DNA of 64,000 nucleotides. It comes from an uncultured Gammaproteobacteria bacterium. Lineage in GTDB: Bacteria; Pseudomonadota; Gammaproteobacteria; Berkiellales; Berkiellaceae. The notes under the pieces are model-generated. The model was not told the origin of the DNA and did no database searches. It saw only the letters and a list, made by a program, of their open reading frames with translations. The number at the start of each line of letters is the position of its first letter. The stretch's first letter is position 1. The stretch lies in NCBI GenBank assembly GCA_902826485.1, contig CADEEZ010000003.1:1-64000 (forward strand), given 5' to 3'. Positions 55,922 to 64,000 of this stretch are shown here, in pieces. The translations under genes were made by a program, and so were the position numbers.

Positions 55922-57877
55922 TTAATTTGATTCATGTTTAGCTAAAGCAAGCAGAACTTCATTAAAGCGTTTAATAAACGAAGCAGGATCTTCTAGCTGA
56001 CCGCCTTCAGATAAAATAGCTTGTTCAAGTAAAATCAAACTCAAATCATCGAAATGGGCTTGATTGGTTTCTTCTTTAAGACGCAATACCAGTAAATGAT
56101 CGGGATTAATCTCTAAGATAGGTTTAGAGTGTACTTCCTGACCAGCGGCTTTAAGAATGCGTTCCATTTGTGCTGTCATGTGATGCTCATCTGCTACAAT
56201 ACAAGAAGGCGAACTTCTTAAGCGTTTTGATAATTTCACTTCTTGCACTTTTTCGCCTAAAGACGTTTGAATACGTTCAAGAAAACCCTGAAAGTCTTTT
56301 TGTTTCTGATCAAAATCTTGCTTTTCAACTTCAGATTTTTCTTCTAGTTTATTGGCAAAATCAAGAGAATCTAAATCGCCTTTCGCAATCGATTGAAAAT
56401 GTTTGCCTTTGTACTCTGTTAGGTGAGACATGAGCCATTCATCAATACGTTCGCTTAAGAGTAATACTTCGATATTTTTTTCTCTGAATATTTCCAGATG
56501 TGGGCTATGTTTAGCAGCATTAAACGTTTCAGCAGCCACATAATAAATTTTTTCTTGTCCTTCTGGCATTCTCGCTAAATACTCATCTAAGGAACTTAAT
56601 TCAGTTTCTTGATTTTTTAGCGTGGAAGCAAAACGCAGCAAACCCGCAATTTGTTCACGGTTAGCAAAATCTTCTGCCGGCCCTTCTTTTATTACTGAAC
56701 CAAACTGTTTCCAGAAGGTAGAAAATTTTTCGGGGTTTTCTTTAGCAATGGTCTCTAGCGTAGATAAAACACGCTTAATGATGCTGCCACGGATACTTTC
56801 GACTAATTTGTTCGATTGTAAAATTTCACGAGAGACATTTAATGGCAAGTCATTGCAATCGATAATGCCGCGTACAAATCTCAAATAATTAGGCAAAAAC
56901 ACTTCCGCGTCGTCCATAATAAAAACACGCTGTACGTATAATTTTAGGCCTCTGGGTTTATTGGCTTGGAATAAATCAAAAGGGGCTTGAGAAGGAATAT
57001 AGACTAGCGTTGTGTATTCATATTTGCCTTCCACTTTATTATGAATCCAAGTGAGCGGATCGCGAAAATCATGAGCCACATGCTTATATAACTCTATGTA
57101 TTCTTCATCGGTAATATCAGACTTTGGCAGTGTCCATAGGGCTGTTGCTTTGTTGACGACTTCTTCGGAGATATCTTTAGTCTTAGTTTCAGACTCTGAT
57201 TCAGAGTCAGGTTCCTCCGCTCTCATCACAATTGGGAAATTAATATGATCGGAATATTTAGTGACCACATGCCTTAAACGCATGCCACTTAAAAATTCTT
57301 CTTCGCCCGGTTTAACATGCAAAATAATTTCAGTACCGCGTTCTAATTTTTCGATACTTTCAAGGGTATATTCCCCTTCTCCTACTGATTCCCACAAAAT
57401 GCCTTCTGAAGGCAACGCACCCGCGCGACGCGTTTTAACAGACACTTTATCTGCAACGATAAAACTAGAATAAAAGCCTACCCCAAATTGACCGATTAAT
57501 TTGCTGTCTTTTTTCTGATCGCCAGACATAGCATTTAAAAATTCTTGTGTGCCCGATTTAGCAATTGTGCCTAAATTTTTAGTCACTTCGTCTTTTGACA
57601 TCCCCACGCCATTGTCTTTAATGGTAATCGTATGGGCCTTTCGATCGTAATCGATTTTAATTTTAAGATCGGTATCGCCTTCATAAATTTCTGGCTTACC
57701 AATCCCTTCATATCTTAATTTATCTAAGGCATCAGATGCATTGGAAACCAACTCTCTTAGAAAGATTTCTTTATTAGAATAAAGGGCGTGAATCATTAAA
57801 TGAAGCATTTTTTTTACTTCAGTTTCAAAACCACGGGTTTCTTTTTTGGTATTTTGTGTATCTGCAGTCACGGTCAT
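55922..57877 (-). CDS. htpG: Molecular chaperone HtpG (Hsp90)
   Basis: 651 residues. GHKL ATPase N-terminus: [33 protein letters not shown] and [17 protein letters not shown]. Middle domain [15 protein letters not shown] and LNVSREILQ. Full length with C-terminal dimerisation region. It is an ATP-dependent chaperone in the cytosol. The inner Glu/Ser-rich [15 protein letters not shown] linker is charged as in other bacteria. Own unit downstream of recR. Confidence 0.97.
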
Positions 57878-57954
57878 GATTTTCCTATAAAAGTTGTGTA
57901 TATGAGCGATATGGGGATATTTCGCCCCAATTCAAGTCCTTGTGTATTATTTTT

Positions 57955-58554
57955 TTAAGCCATTTCGGTTCGAGAAACCAGGGCTTTAGCTAAAGTATTA
58001 CTATCAACATACTCTAATTCTCCCCCCATGGGCACACCGAAAGCGATCCGAGAGACTTTTAGACCCTGCTTTTTTAATAAATCGGCTAAATAATAGGCTG
58101 TTGCTTCGCCTTCTACAGTAGCATGTGTGGCGATAATGGCTTCTTTTAAGGCCGAATCCCGCAGTCTTTCATGAAGCAAATCGATGCCAATTTGTTCAGG
58201 CCCTATGCCATCAATAGGCGATAAACAGCCACTTAACACAAAATAATACCCACGGTACGACCCTGCATTTTCTAAGGCAATGACATCTTGAGGGGTTTGA
58301 ACGATACATAATGTCTGGGATTCTCTAGAGGGTGTACTGCATAATTGGCAATACTCTGTTTCACACAAAATTCGGCAACGTTGGCAAAAACCGACTTCTG
58401 CCATGGCCTGCTCAATGATTTGGCCTAAATTTGTCCCTGCACTTCTGTCACGTTCCAATAGATAAAAAGCCATACGTTGTGCCGATTTTGACCCGACGCC
58501 TGGCAAGACAGTAAACGCGTGAATAAGCTGTTTGAGCAAGGGGCTAAATGACAT
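57955..58554 (-). CDS. recR: Recombination protein RecR
   Basis: 199 residues. Helix-hairpin-helix start ([17 protein letters not shown]), zinc finger with four Cys ([17 protein letters not shown]), TOPRIM with [17 protein letters not shown]-like block and [12 protein letters not shown]. RecFOR pathway, loading RecA at gaps. It is two bases downstream of dnaX, so the two form the usual dnaX-recR unit. The common intervening ybaB gene is absent here. Confidence 0.97.
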   Translation of the reverse strand: MSFSPLLKQLIHAFTVLPGVGSKSAQRMAFYLLERDRSAGTNLGQIIEQAMAEVGFCQRCRILCETEYCQLCSTPSRESQTLCIVQTPQDVIALENAGSYRGYYFVLSGCLSPIDGIGPEQIGIDLLHERLRDSALKEAIIATHATVEGEATAYYLADLLKKQGLKVSRIAFGVPMGGELEYVDSNTLAKALVSRTEMA

Positions 58555-58556
58555 TG

Positions 58557-60194
58557 CTATCCTGTTTGGTTATTTTCTGAGTCTAAAACGGTAACCGATT
58601 CAACCTCAGCACCAAAAGTTTGGACTAAGTTTTGTACCAAAGGATCGTTTTGAATGGCTTTCATGGCCTCTTCAGAACGAACCTGTTTATGATGGGTATC
58701 TAATTGCATCGGCGTTTTTGACACTTGTCCTAAAACAATTTTTATTTTAATGGATTTATTAAAGTAAGCTGATATCGCTTCTTGCAAAGTTTTCTGCCTT
58801 TCCGGCGTCAAACACACTTGCTGAGATTTGTCTAAAGTAAACGTCATGTCTGCTTCACCAAAATGGGTGAGTTCGCAATTATTCGCGAGCATTTTAGTAA
58901 AACCAACCAAAGGCAGTTTGGGAACAATAGTCGGCCAACTAAGATTGCTTGTATTGATATCAGCAGGAACCTGTTGGATTTGAGGTACGGCTGGTGTGTT
59001 ATTAGGCTTGGTTTGTTGCCTAATGGGTGCCGTAGGAGCTTGAACACCTGCCTCTACTGTATTGATAGAATTTAAAGAATCGACAGCAATAATATTCGGG
59101 CTACTAGGATAAAAAGCCAATAGGCGAAGCAAGGTCATTTCAAAACCGATACGTTGACTCGGTGCATACATTAACTCTTGTTTGCCCACTAGGCCTATTT
59201 GATAGAACAGCTGCGCTTCTTCTAATGAAAGCTTTTCTGCAAAAGGCTTAAGCTCTAAATCAATATCTAGTTCAGAAGAAATATCGACTTGAGCGCGTAA
59301 GAGATTTTGTAATAAACTAATATGATAAAAAGCCTCTAACAGTCTATCTAAAACCTGCGTAAAATCTGCGCCAATTTCTATTAAATGCGCTACTTCTCTT
59401 CTAACTAAAGTGGCATCTTGCTGAATAATGGCTTGCAAAATAGCATGGATAATTTGAGGCGCAACCCACCCAAGCAGTTGTTCAACCTCTTTGTTGCCTA
59501 ACACACCCTCACCCACCAGAACAGCTTGCTCTAATAGACTTAAAGCATCACGCATACTGCCTTGTGCGGCTACGGCAATAGGGGGAAGGGCTGTTTTTTC
59601 AAAAGCAATATTTTCTTGCTCTAAAATTTTAATTAATTGCCCAACAATAAGAGGTTCAGGGATGGGGCGCAATACAAATTTTAAGCAACGAGACAAGATA
59701 GTTGCCGGAATTTTTTCTGGATCGGTAGTAGCTAAAATAAATTTAACGTGCTCTGGGGGTTCTTCTAATGTTTTTAATAAAGCATTAAAGCTATGCGTAG
59801 ATAGCATATGCACTTCGTCGATTAAATATATTTTATATCGACCTTGCGTTGGCGCATATTGCACGTTGTCTAATAATTCTCGTGTGTCTTCTACCCGTGT
59901 TTTCGACGCCGCATCCACTTCAATTAAATCAATAAAATGGCCCGCATCTATGGATGTGCAAACACCGCATACACCACAAGGCTCAGCAGTTACGCCTTCT
60001 TCACAATTTAAACACTTTGCTAATAATCGCCCTAATGTGGTTTTACCCACCCCACGCGTGCCACAAAATAAATAGGCATGGTGAATATGGCCTGTTTTAA
60101 GAGAATGAGAAAGGGCTAATTTAATTGGTTCTTGACCAACCAGATCAGAAAAAGATTTAGGACGCCACTTGCGTGCAAAAACTTGGTAAGTCAA
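58557..60194 (-). CDS. dnaX: DNA polymerase III subunit gamma/tau
   Basis: 545 residues from TTG at 60192-60194 (AGGA upstream). Starting there gives the canonical [18 protein letters not shown]; the longer GTG at 60257 would run into the 4.5S RNA gene. AAA+ motifs [20 protein letters not shown] and zinc Cys cluster (CGVCGVCTS), with [14 protein letters not shown] for Walker B. Clamp loader subunit. The C-terminal tau part is Pro/Gln-rich and of modest length. No clear A-A-A-A-A-A-G slippery site is evident. Confidence 0.95.
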   Translation of the reverse strand: MTYQVFARKWRPKSFSDLVGQEPIKLALSHSLKTGHIHHAYLFCGTRGVGKTTLGRLLAKCLNCEEGVTAEPCGVCGVCTSIDAGHFIDLIEVDAASKTRVEDTRELLDNVQYAPTQGRYKIYLIDEVHMLSTHSFNALLKTLEEPPEHVKFILATTDPEKIPATILSRCLKFVLRPIPEPLIVGQLIKILEQENIAFEKTALPPIAVAAQGSMRDALSLLEQAVLVGEGVLGNKEVEQLLGWVAPQIIHAILQAIIQQDATLVRREVAHLIEIGADFTQVLDRLLEAFYHISLLQNLLRAQVDISSELDIDLELKPFAEKLSLEEAQLFYQIGLVGKQELMYAPSQRIGFEMTLLRLLAFYPSSPNIIAVDSLNSINTVEAGVQAPTAPIRQQTKPNNTPAVPQIQQVPADINTSNLSWPTIVPKLPLVGFTKMLANNCELTHFGEADMTFTLDKSQQVCLTPERQKTLQEAISAYFNKSIKIKIVLGQVSKTPMQLDTHHKQVRSEEAMKAIQNDPLVQNLVQTFGAEVESVTVLDSENNQTG

Positions 60195-60228
60195 TGGACT
60201 TTTTCCTGTTTTCTTAAGAGAAGATTGG

Positions 60229-60339
60229 TGGTGATCCTGGTAGCCACACCTCGGCACACAGATCAGATACTACCGTTGCTCCCTTCCGGGCCTGGCGGGG
60301 TTTGCATCCTACTGTTGCGAAGGGACCAACAAGATCACC
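60229..60339 (-). ncRNA. ffs: 4.5S signal recognition particle RNA
   Basis: The reverse strand carries the SRP hallmark GCCAGGCCCGGAAGGGAGCA in the domain IV tetraloop region, with closing ends GTGATC and GATCACC pairing around it. About 111 bases. It binds Ffh and directs membrane-protein targeting. It ends about 35 bases before the dnaX TTG start and is transcribed in the same direction. ffs next to dnaX is a common gammaproteobacterial arrangement. The exact ends are approximate. Confidence 0.93.
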
Positions 60340-60442
60340 ATTGGACTGAATAATAGGCTATTCGAGGCGGGTATGCTAGCAGGAAAGCCATAAAAAAACA
60401 AAATGATTTAGATTAATATTTGTTATTAAACTTGATTATTTT

Positions 60443-61348
60443 TTATTCGTGATTTAATAAAAGCATGCTTTTGCGCGCATCTATTTGTAAATTATCGGTT
60501 AATTTCTGAAATTTTTGTTGCACACCCATTAATTTAGCAGCAAATCTTAAAAAACTGGGGGGCAGATTAAATAATCTAATTTTTTTATTATTCAAATAGG
60601 CAATATATTTAATTAACTCTGGCGTAGAAATATCTTTGCCATCTGAGACCAATAATAATTGATGATAAACAGCTGAATTCAAAATCGCTTGTTCAATACA
60701 TTTGGCTAAATAATTTACTTGAATTAAACTTCTTTTGTTATTAATGCCGCCTAAAAGCCACAACAAGGGGCTATTTTTGTTTACGAGCTTAACTAATTGT
60801 TCAAAATTACCAACCGCTGTTTGCCCATAGACTAAAGGTGGACGAATAATGGTATACGCCACATCAGATTCTATTAATATTCTTTTTAAATTAAGCTCAG
60901 CCAAATATTTTGATTTGGCATAATCATCTTGAGGGTTTGGCACATCTTCATCGCAAAATGGCTTATTTTTATCAGTTTTTTCCCCGTTCACTTTAATGGT
61001 GCTTAAATAAATAAATTGCTGGACGCAGGCATCTGAAGCCATTTCTGCCAATTTAGACGTCACATCTAGATTAATATCATAATATAATTTTTTATCCTCT
61101 TGACCTGGTAATGCTTTATGCACATGGGCCGCCAAATGCACAATCGTGTCGATGCCCTCAAAAAGCATTTCATCACATTTCATGAGATCGGGAACACAAA
61201 TTTGTTCAAGATGAGGGTGAGAAAAATCTACGGGACGATTGCGAACGAGCGCTCGAACAAAATACCCCTGCTCTACTAATAATTTGGTCAATACTTGCCC
61301 TACAAAACCACCTGCTCCGGTTATTAATACACTGGCTTTATTTTCCAT
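60443..61348 (-). CDS. NAD-dependent epimerase/dehydratase (SDR)
   Basis: 301 residues. VLITGAGGFVGQVLTKLL, IDTIVHLAAHVHK, STIKVNGE and catalytic Y-x-x-x-K in DDYAKSKYLAELNL; IIRPPLVYGQTAVGNFEQL follows. It resembles UDP-glucose 4-epimerase-like or quinovosamine-forming SDRs of O-antigen loci. Its start overlaps the GT2 end by 11 bases. Second glycan cluster, reading from the right edge leftwards. Confidence 0.85.
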   Translation of the reverse strand: MENKASVLITGAGGFVGQVLTKLLVEQGYFVRALVRNRPVDFSHPHLEQICVPDLMKCDEMLFEGIDTIVHLAAHVHKALPGQEDKKLYYDINLDVTSKLAEMASDACVQQFIYLSTIKVNGEKTDKNKPFCDEDVPNPQDDYAKSKYLAELNLKRILIESDVAYTIIRPPLVYGQTAVGNFEQLVKLVNKNSPLLWLLGGINNKRSLIQVNYLAKCIEQAILNSAVYHQLLLVSDGKDISTPELIKYIAYLNNKKIRLFNLPPSFLRFAAKLMGVQQKFQKLTDNLQIDARKSMLLLNHE

Positions 61349-62105
61349 GGTGGCCCTTTTTTTTAAATTGTTTCATTCTTGAAAAAAGCTTATAAAAAAT
61401 AAATCGACTAACTGAAATTTTTAAGTTATTTTTCTTAAATGCCAAATAAATACAATAGTTTTGTTTAAGAATATTGCCTATATTTCGATTAGAAACCCCA
61501 CCCGCTTGCATATGAACTAAGACCTTGGGAATGTGTCCACCGGGTAGCTTATTTTTTTCTAACAACCTTAACATCAATTCTATATCATTTGCCCAATTAA
61601 AACTTAAGTCAAACCCCCCCCATTTTTCGTAAACTTTTTTTCTCACAAAAAAAGTGGGATGTGGAGGGTTCCAGCCCAGAGAAAATAAGCCTGGCTTAAA
61701 TTCACTCGATTGCCAATGTCGGAATAACTTACTTTTTTTATAATATTCTAAATCAGCCCATAAAAGATCTTTATCAGGATTTTGGTTAAACCAATTAGCC
61801 ACCAAACTTAACGCTTGATTATCGGCATACACATCATCCGAATTTAAAATGCCGATAATATCTCCTGTCGCTAAATTAATGCCTTGATTCATGGCATCAT
61901 AAATACCCTTATCAGGACGAGAATGACAATAGGCTAATTGTTTTTCATGTTTTAAAATATGCTGGTATGTCGCATCAGTTGACGCCCCATCTAAGACAAT
62001 ATGTTCTACTTTATCCTTAGGATAATCTTGATTGAATACTGAATTTAAGCAATTTTGTATTAATTTTTCATTATTGCGAACGACGGTGATAATGGATATT
62101 TTCAT
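61338..62105 (-). CDS. Family 2 glycosyltransferase
   Basis: 255 residues. ISIITVVRNNEKLIQNCL, HIVLDGASTDATY and GIYDAMNQGINLATGDIIG with the metal-binding DD in ILNSDDVYA: a WcaA-like GT-A fold. The C-terminus is basic (FSRMKQFKKKGHHGK). It probably transfers a sugar in O-antigen or capsule synthesis. A 139-base gap with an inverted-repeat element separates it from the GT4 gene upstream. Confidence 0.88.
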   Translation of the reverse strand: MKISIITVVRNNEKLIQNCLNSVFNQDYPKDKVEHIVLDGASTDATYQHILKHEKQLAYCHSRPDKGIYDAMNQGINLATGDIIGILNSDDVYADNQALSLVANWFNQNPDKDLLWADLEYYKKSKLFRHWQSSEFKPGLFSLGWNPPHPTFFVRKKVYEKWGGFDLSFNWANDIELMLRLLEKNKLPGGHIPKVLVHMQAGGVSNRNIGNILKQNYCIYLAFKKNNLKISVSRFIFYKLFSRMKQFKKKGHHGK

Positions 62106-62143
62106 AATAACCTAACTTTCTGTTTTCTCTACGTTTTGTAAGC

Positions 62144-62240
62144 CTGGATGCCACGGACAAGCTGCGGCACGTAGGGAATGACATAATTCTTAACCATCTT
62201 CTGTTTACTCTACGTACCGCGGCTTGTCCGCGGTATCCAG
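62144..62240. repeat. Inverted-repeat element, family C
   Basis: 31-base arms 62144-62174 and 62210-62240 are inverse with a few mismatches (gcggacaagc/gcttgtccgcg core), and each arm has its own small hairpin. The spacer of 35 bases is AT-rich. A single-arm relic lies at 32976-33000. It lies between two glycosyltransferase genes. Confidence 0.85.
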
Positions 62241-62244
62241 CAGT

Positions 62245-63423
62245 TTACCTTTCTAGGGAATGGGGAATTAATTCATTATATAATTCAATTTGTTTTAAGG
62301 TAATTTTATTCGGCATAAAATCTTGCACAGATAACACAGCCTGCTCAGAAAGTTTTTGATAAAATTCAGGGTCATGAACAAATATCTCTTCTGCTTTAAT
62401 TATTGTTGCACCCAGATTTTGCGGCTCACATAAAAAACCATTATGCCCCTCTTGAATATACTCTTTACGCGTGCCAATCCTAAAGCCTATCACTGGTGTG
62501 CCTTGAGCAAGAGATTCTAGTATCGTTAACCCCTGCGTTTCTTCTACAATGCCCGGATGAATCACATATTTAGCTTGGGACATTTTTTCTAATACTTTTG
62601 CTCTTGGTAACTTATCTAAAAAAATAATATGATTATTTTGATTATATTCTTGTTTTAATAATGCTTGATTTGGCCCAGAGCCAATGATTTCTAAAATAAA
62701 GCTTGAATCTAGCTTTTCCCAAGCAGCAAGCAATATTTCAATGCCCTTTATTTTTTCTAGCCTACCAACATATAAATAATTTTTTCGAATAGATGCCTTG
62801 ATTTTTTTAGACTCCACAAAACTGGGTTTGAGTTCAGATTTAAGTATAATAGGCGTTTGAATTTTTTGTAACATCTGTTTTTGCGTTTCAGATAAAACAA
62901 AAAATTTGTCGACATAAGATAAATGATGGGTGAATTTGTAATAAAAATAGGCTAAACCCGCTAATAGACTTTGTATTTTAGACCCTCGATAACAGCCGTG
63001 TTTAATGCCTGGAATTGGTAACTTTAATTTAGCGCAATCATAACATTCCGGCTTGTTTTCACGATAAAATAATCCCGACAAGCACCACTCCCGATAATTG
63101 TGCAAGGTATACACCACTTTTGCACCGGCTTTATTTGCTGCCTTAAAAATAGGGGGGGTTAACATCGGAAAATAGTTATGAACATGCATGATATTTATAT
63201 TATTTTTTTTGATGAGAGCATAAATCTGTTTAGCATGATAAAAACTATGCCAAATAGTGAATATTAATTTAAATTTACTTAGTTGATCATTAGAAACGGT
63301 GTAAGTAAAAATATTTTCCGAGCCTAATGCATTAATTAAAGCGTTTTTTTCTTGCTCAAAAACCAGATCTTCTCCTCCCACATGGGTAGATTGATAAAAA
63401 TTATGGACCAGTAATATTTTCAT
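62245..63423 (-). CDS. Family 4 glycosyltransferase
   Basis: 392 residues. VHNFYQSTHVGGEDLVFEQE N-terminus, IMHVHNYFPMLTPPIF, a Cys-containing ECYDCAKLKLPIPGIKHG segment, LYVGRLEKIKGIEILLAAWE and the GT4 E-x7-E motif in EETQGLTILESLAQGTPVIGF. GT-B fold, retaining. The substrate is not evident. It starts 10 bases after the next upstream gene's stop, so both are co-transcribed. Confidence 0.9.
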   Translation of the reverse strand: MKILLVHNFYQSTHVGGEDLVFEQEKNALINALGSENIFTYTVSNDQLSKFKLIFTIWHSFYHAKQIYALIKKNNINIMHVHNYFPMLTPPIFKAANKAGAKVVYTLHNYREWCLSGLFYRENKPECYDCAKLKLPIPGIKHGCYRGSKIQSLLAGLAYFYYKFTHHLSYVDKFFVLSETQKQMLQKIQTPIILKSELKPSFVESKKIKASIRKNYLYVGRLEKIKGIEILLAAWEKLDSSFILEIIGSGPNQALLKQEYNQNNHIIFLDKLPRAKVLEKMSQAKYVIHPGIVEETQGLTILESLAQGTPVIGFRIGTRKEYIQEGHNGFLCEPQNLGATIIKAEEIFVHDPEFYQKLSEQAVLSVQDFMPNKITLKQIELYNELIPHSLER

Positions 63424-63433
63424 GTATTAATGC

Positions 63434-64000
63434 CTAGTTGATATACGCCGCTATTTGGTTTTTTTCTCGGCTACGCCAATCAAACTCTGGATAACGGCCA
63501 ATATTTTCTACCAAGTTAACATAATTTTGAGCTACCCAATAACAAGATTCCGTGATTTCAGATAATGTAACCTCAGAATTGTTTTGATCTAATCTAAATA
63601 CATACCCATTTATTTTATGTTTGATTATTTCAGGATGACACCCTACTTTGTTTGAAACAATCACGGGTAACCCATAAGCAATGGCCTCTTCAACTACTAA
63701 GCCCCAAGGCTCTTGTTGAGAAGGTAAAATCAAAACATCATGCTCGTAAAATAATGCGCTGATTTCTGAATTGGGTACGTGGCCTAGCAAACTGACATTG
63801 GTGATGTTTTTTTGCTTAATTTCTAGCTCGACAACCTTATCTAAGGGCCCTGTTCCGGCCAATGTTAAATGGTAATTTTTAAATTTTTCAGTAAATAATT
63901 GAATGAGTAGGCCAATATTTTTTTCTGAAGATAACCTGCCTAAATATAAAAAACGACCTGAAAATTTCTTAGCAAGCTTTACCTGATTGGTGAGCATTTT
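63434..64000 (-). CDS. Family 4 glycosyltransferase, partial
   Basis: The C-terminal half of a GT4 enzyme: FLYLGRLSSEKNIGLLIQLF, LTLAGTGPLDKVVE, ILPSQQEPWGLVVEEAIAYG (E-x7-E catalytic pair) and GCHPEIIKHKINGYVF. The frame is open to the right edge, so the ATG at 63997 is probably not the true start; about half of a typical 370-residue protein is visible. It belongs to the glycan cluster on the minus strand. Confidence 0.88.
   Translation of the reverse strand, partial: KMLTNQVKLAKKFSGRFLYLGRLSSEKNIGLLIQLFTEKFKNYHLTLAGTGPLDKVVELEIKQKNITNVSLLGHVPNSEISALFYEHDVLILPSQQEPWGLVVEEAIAYGLPVIVSNKVGCHPEIIKHKINGYVFRLDQNNSEVTLSEITESCYWVAQNYVNLVENIGRYPEFDWRSREKNQIAAYIN

Noticed and set aside
58557-60194. 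A programmed frameshift in dnaX
   Set aside because: No A-A-A-A-A-A-G or similar slippery heptamer with stem-loop was evident.
60195-60257. A longer dnaX from GTG 60257
   Set aside because: It would overlap the 4.5S RNA gene, and the TTG at 60194 has AGGA upstream and begins at the canonical [11 protein letters not shown].

Overview
The window looks like a chromosome segment of a low-GC, host-associated gammaproteobacterium. The order csrA, lysC, alaS, recX, recA and divergent mutS, next to tRNA-Ser(GCU) and tRNA-Arg(ACG), is typical of gammaproteobacteria. AT-rich coding, a huge ankyrin-containing protein and eukaryote-like domains point to the order Legionellales (Legionella, Coxiella or Berkiella-like). 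The genus is inference only.

Bases 1-19,800 are accessory. One uninterrupted minus-strand reading frame starts at 18694 and runs off the left edge (at least 6,231 codons). It carries, in order: an N-terminal domain with conserved His and Cys; a P-loop/DExx module resembling the DUF3638/DUF3645 pair of giant eukaryotic proteins; degenerate ankyrin repeats; a divergent repeat of about 85 residues in up to seven copies separated by Pro/Thr-rich linkers; two tandem OTU/papain-like cysteine-protease candidate domains; and a TPQPS pentapeptide array at the edge. Immediately upstream, on the same strand, is a 315-residue membrane-associated protein of unknown function. This is the most likely undescribed system here, probably a secreted host-directed protein.

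Bases 20,000-41,000 are mostly housekeeping: nudC, a TIM-barrel protein, an acidic one-TM protein, an AlkD-like protein, two tRNAs, csrA-lysC-alaS-recX-recA, mutS, an adenine/adenosine deaminase, a DUF945 protein, fadE and minCDE. Bases 41,100-46,770 hold a catalytically dead-looking inorganic pyrophosphatase relative, then a tightly overlapping glycan operon (methyltransferase, membrane glycosyltransferase-like protein, two SDR epimerases, GT2) that ends at a terminator shared with hppA.

Bases 46,780-54,430 are metabolic genes on the minus strand: membrane proton-pumping pyrophosphatase, a eukaryotic-type glutamine synthetase II, an acyl-CoA ligase, and a two-gene lysine-degradation unit (saccharopine and aminoadipate-semialdehyde dehydrogenases). 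After an exported CxxCH protein come htpG, recR, dnaX and the 4.5S RNA gene, then a second glycan cluster (epimerase, GT2, two GT4) running off the right edge.

Several families of short palindromic MITE/REP-like repeats sit between genes, including perfect or near-perfect inverted pairs. One repeat supplies the C-terminal tail of FadE. No stretch over 300 bases lacks a gene or an identified element.
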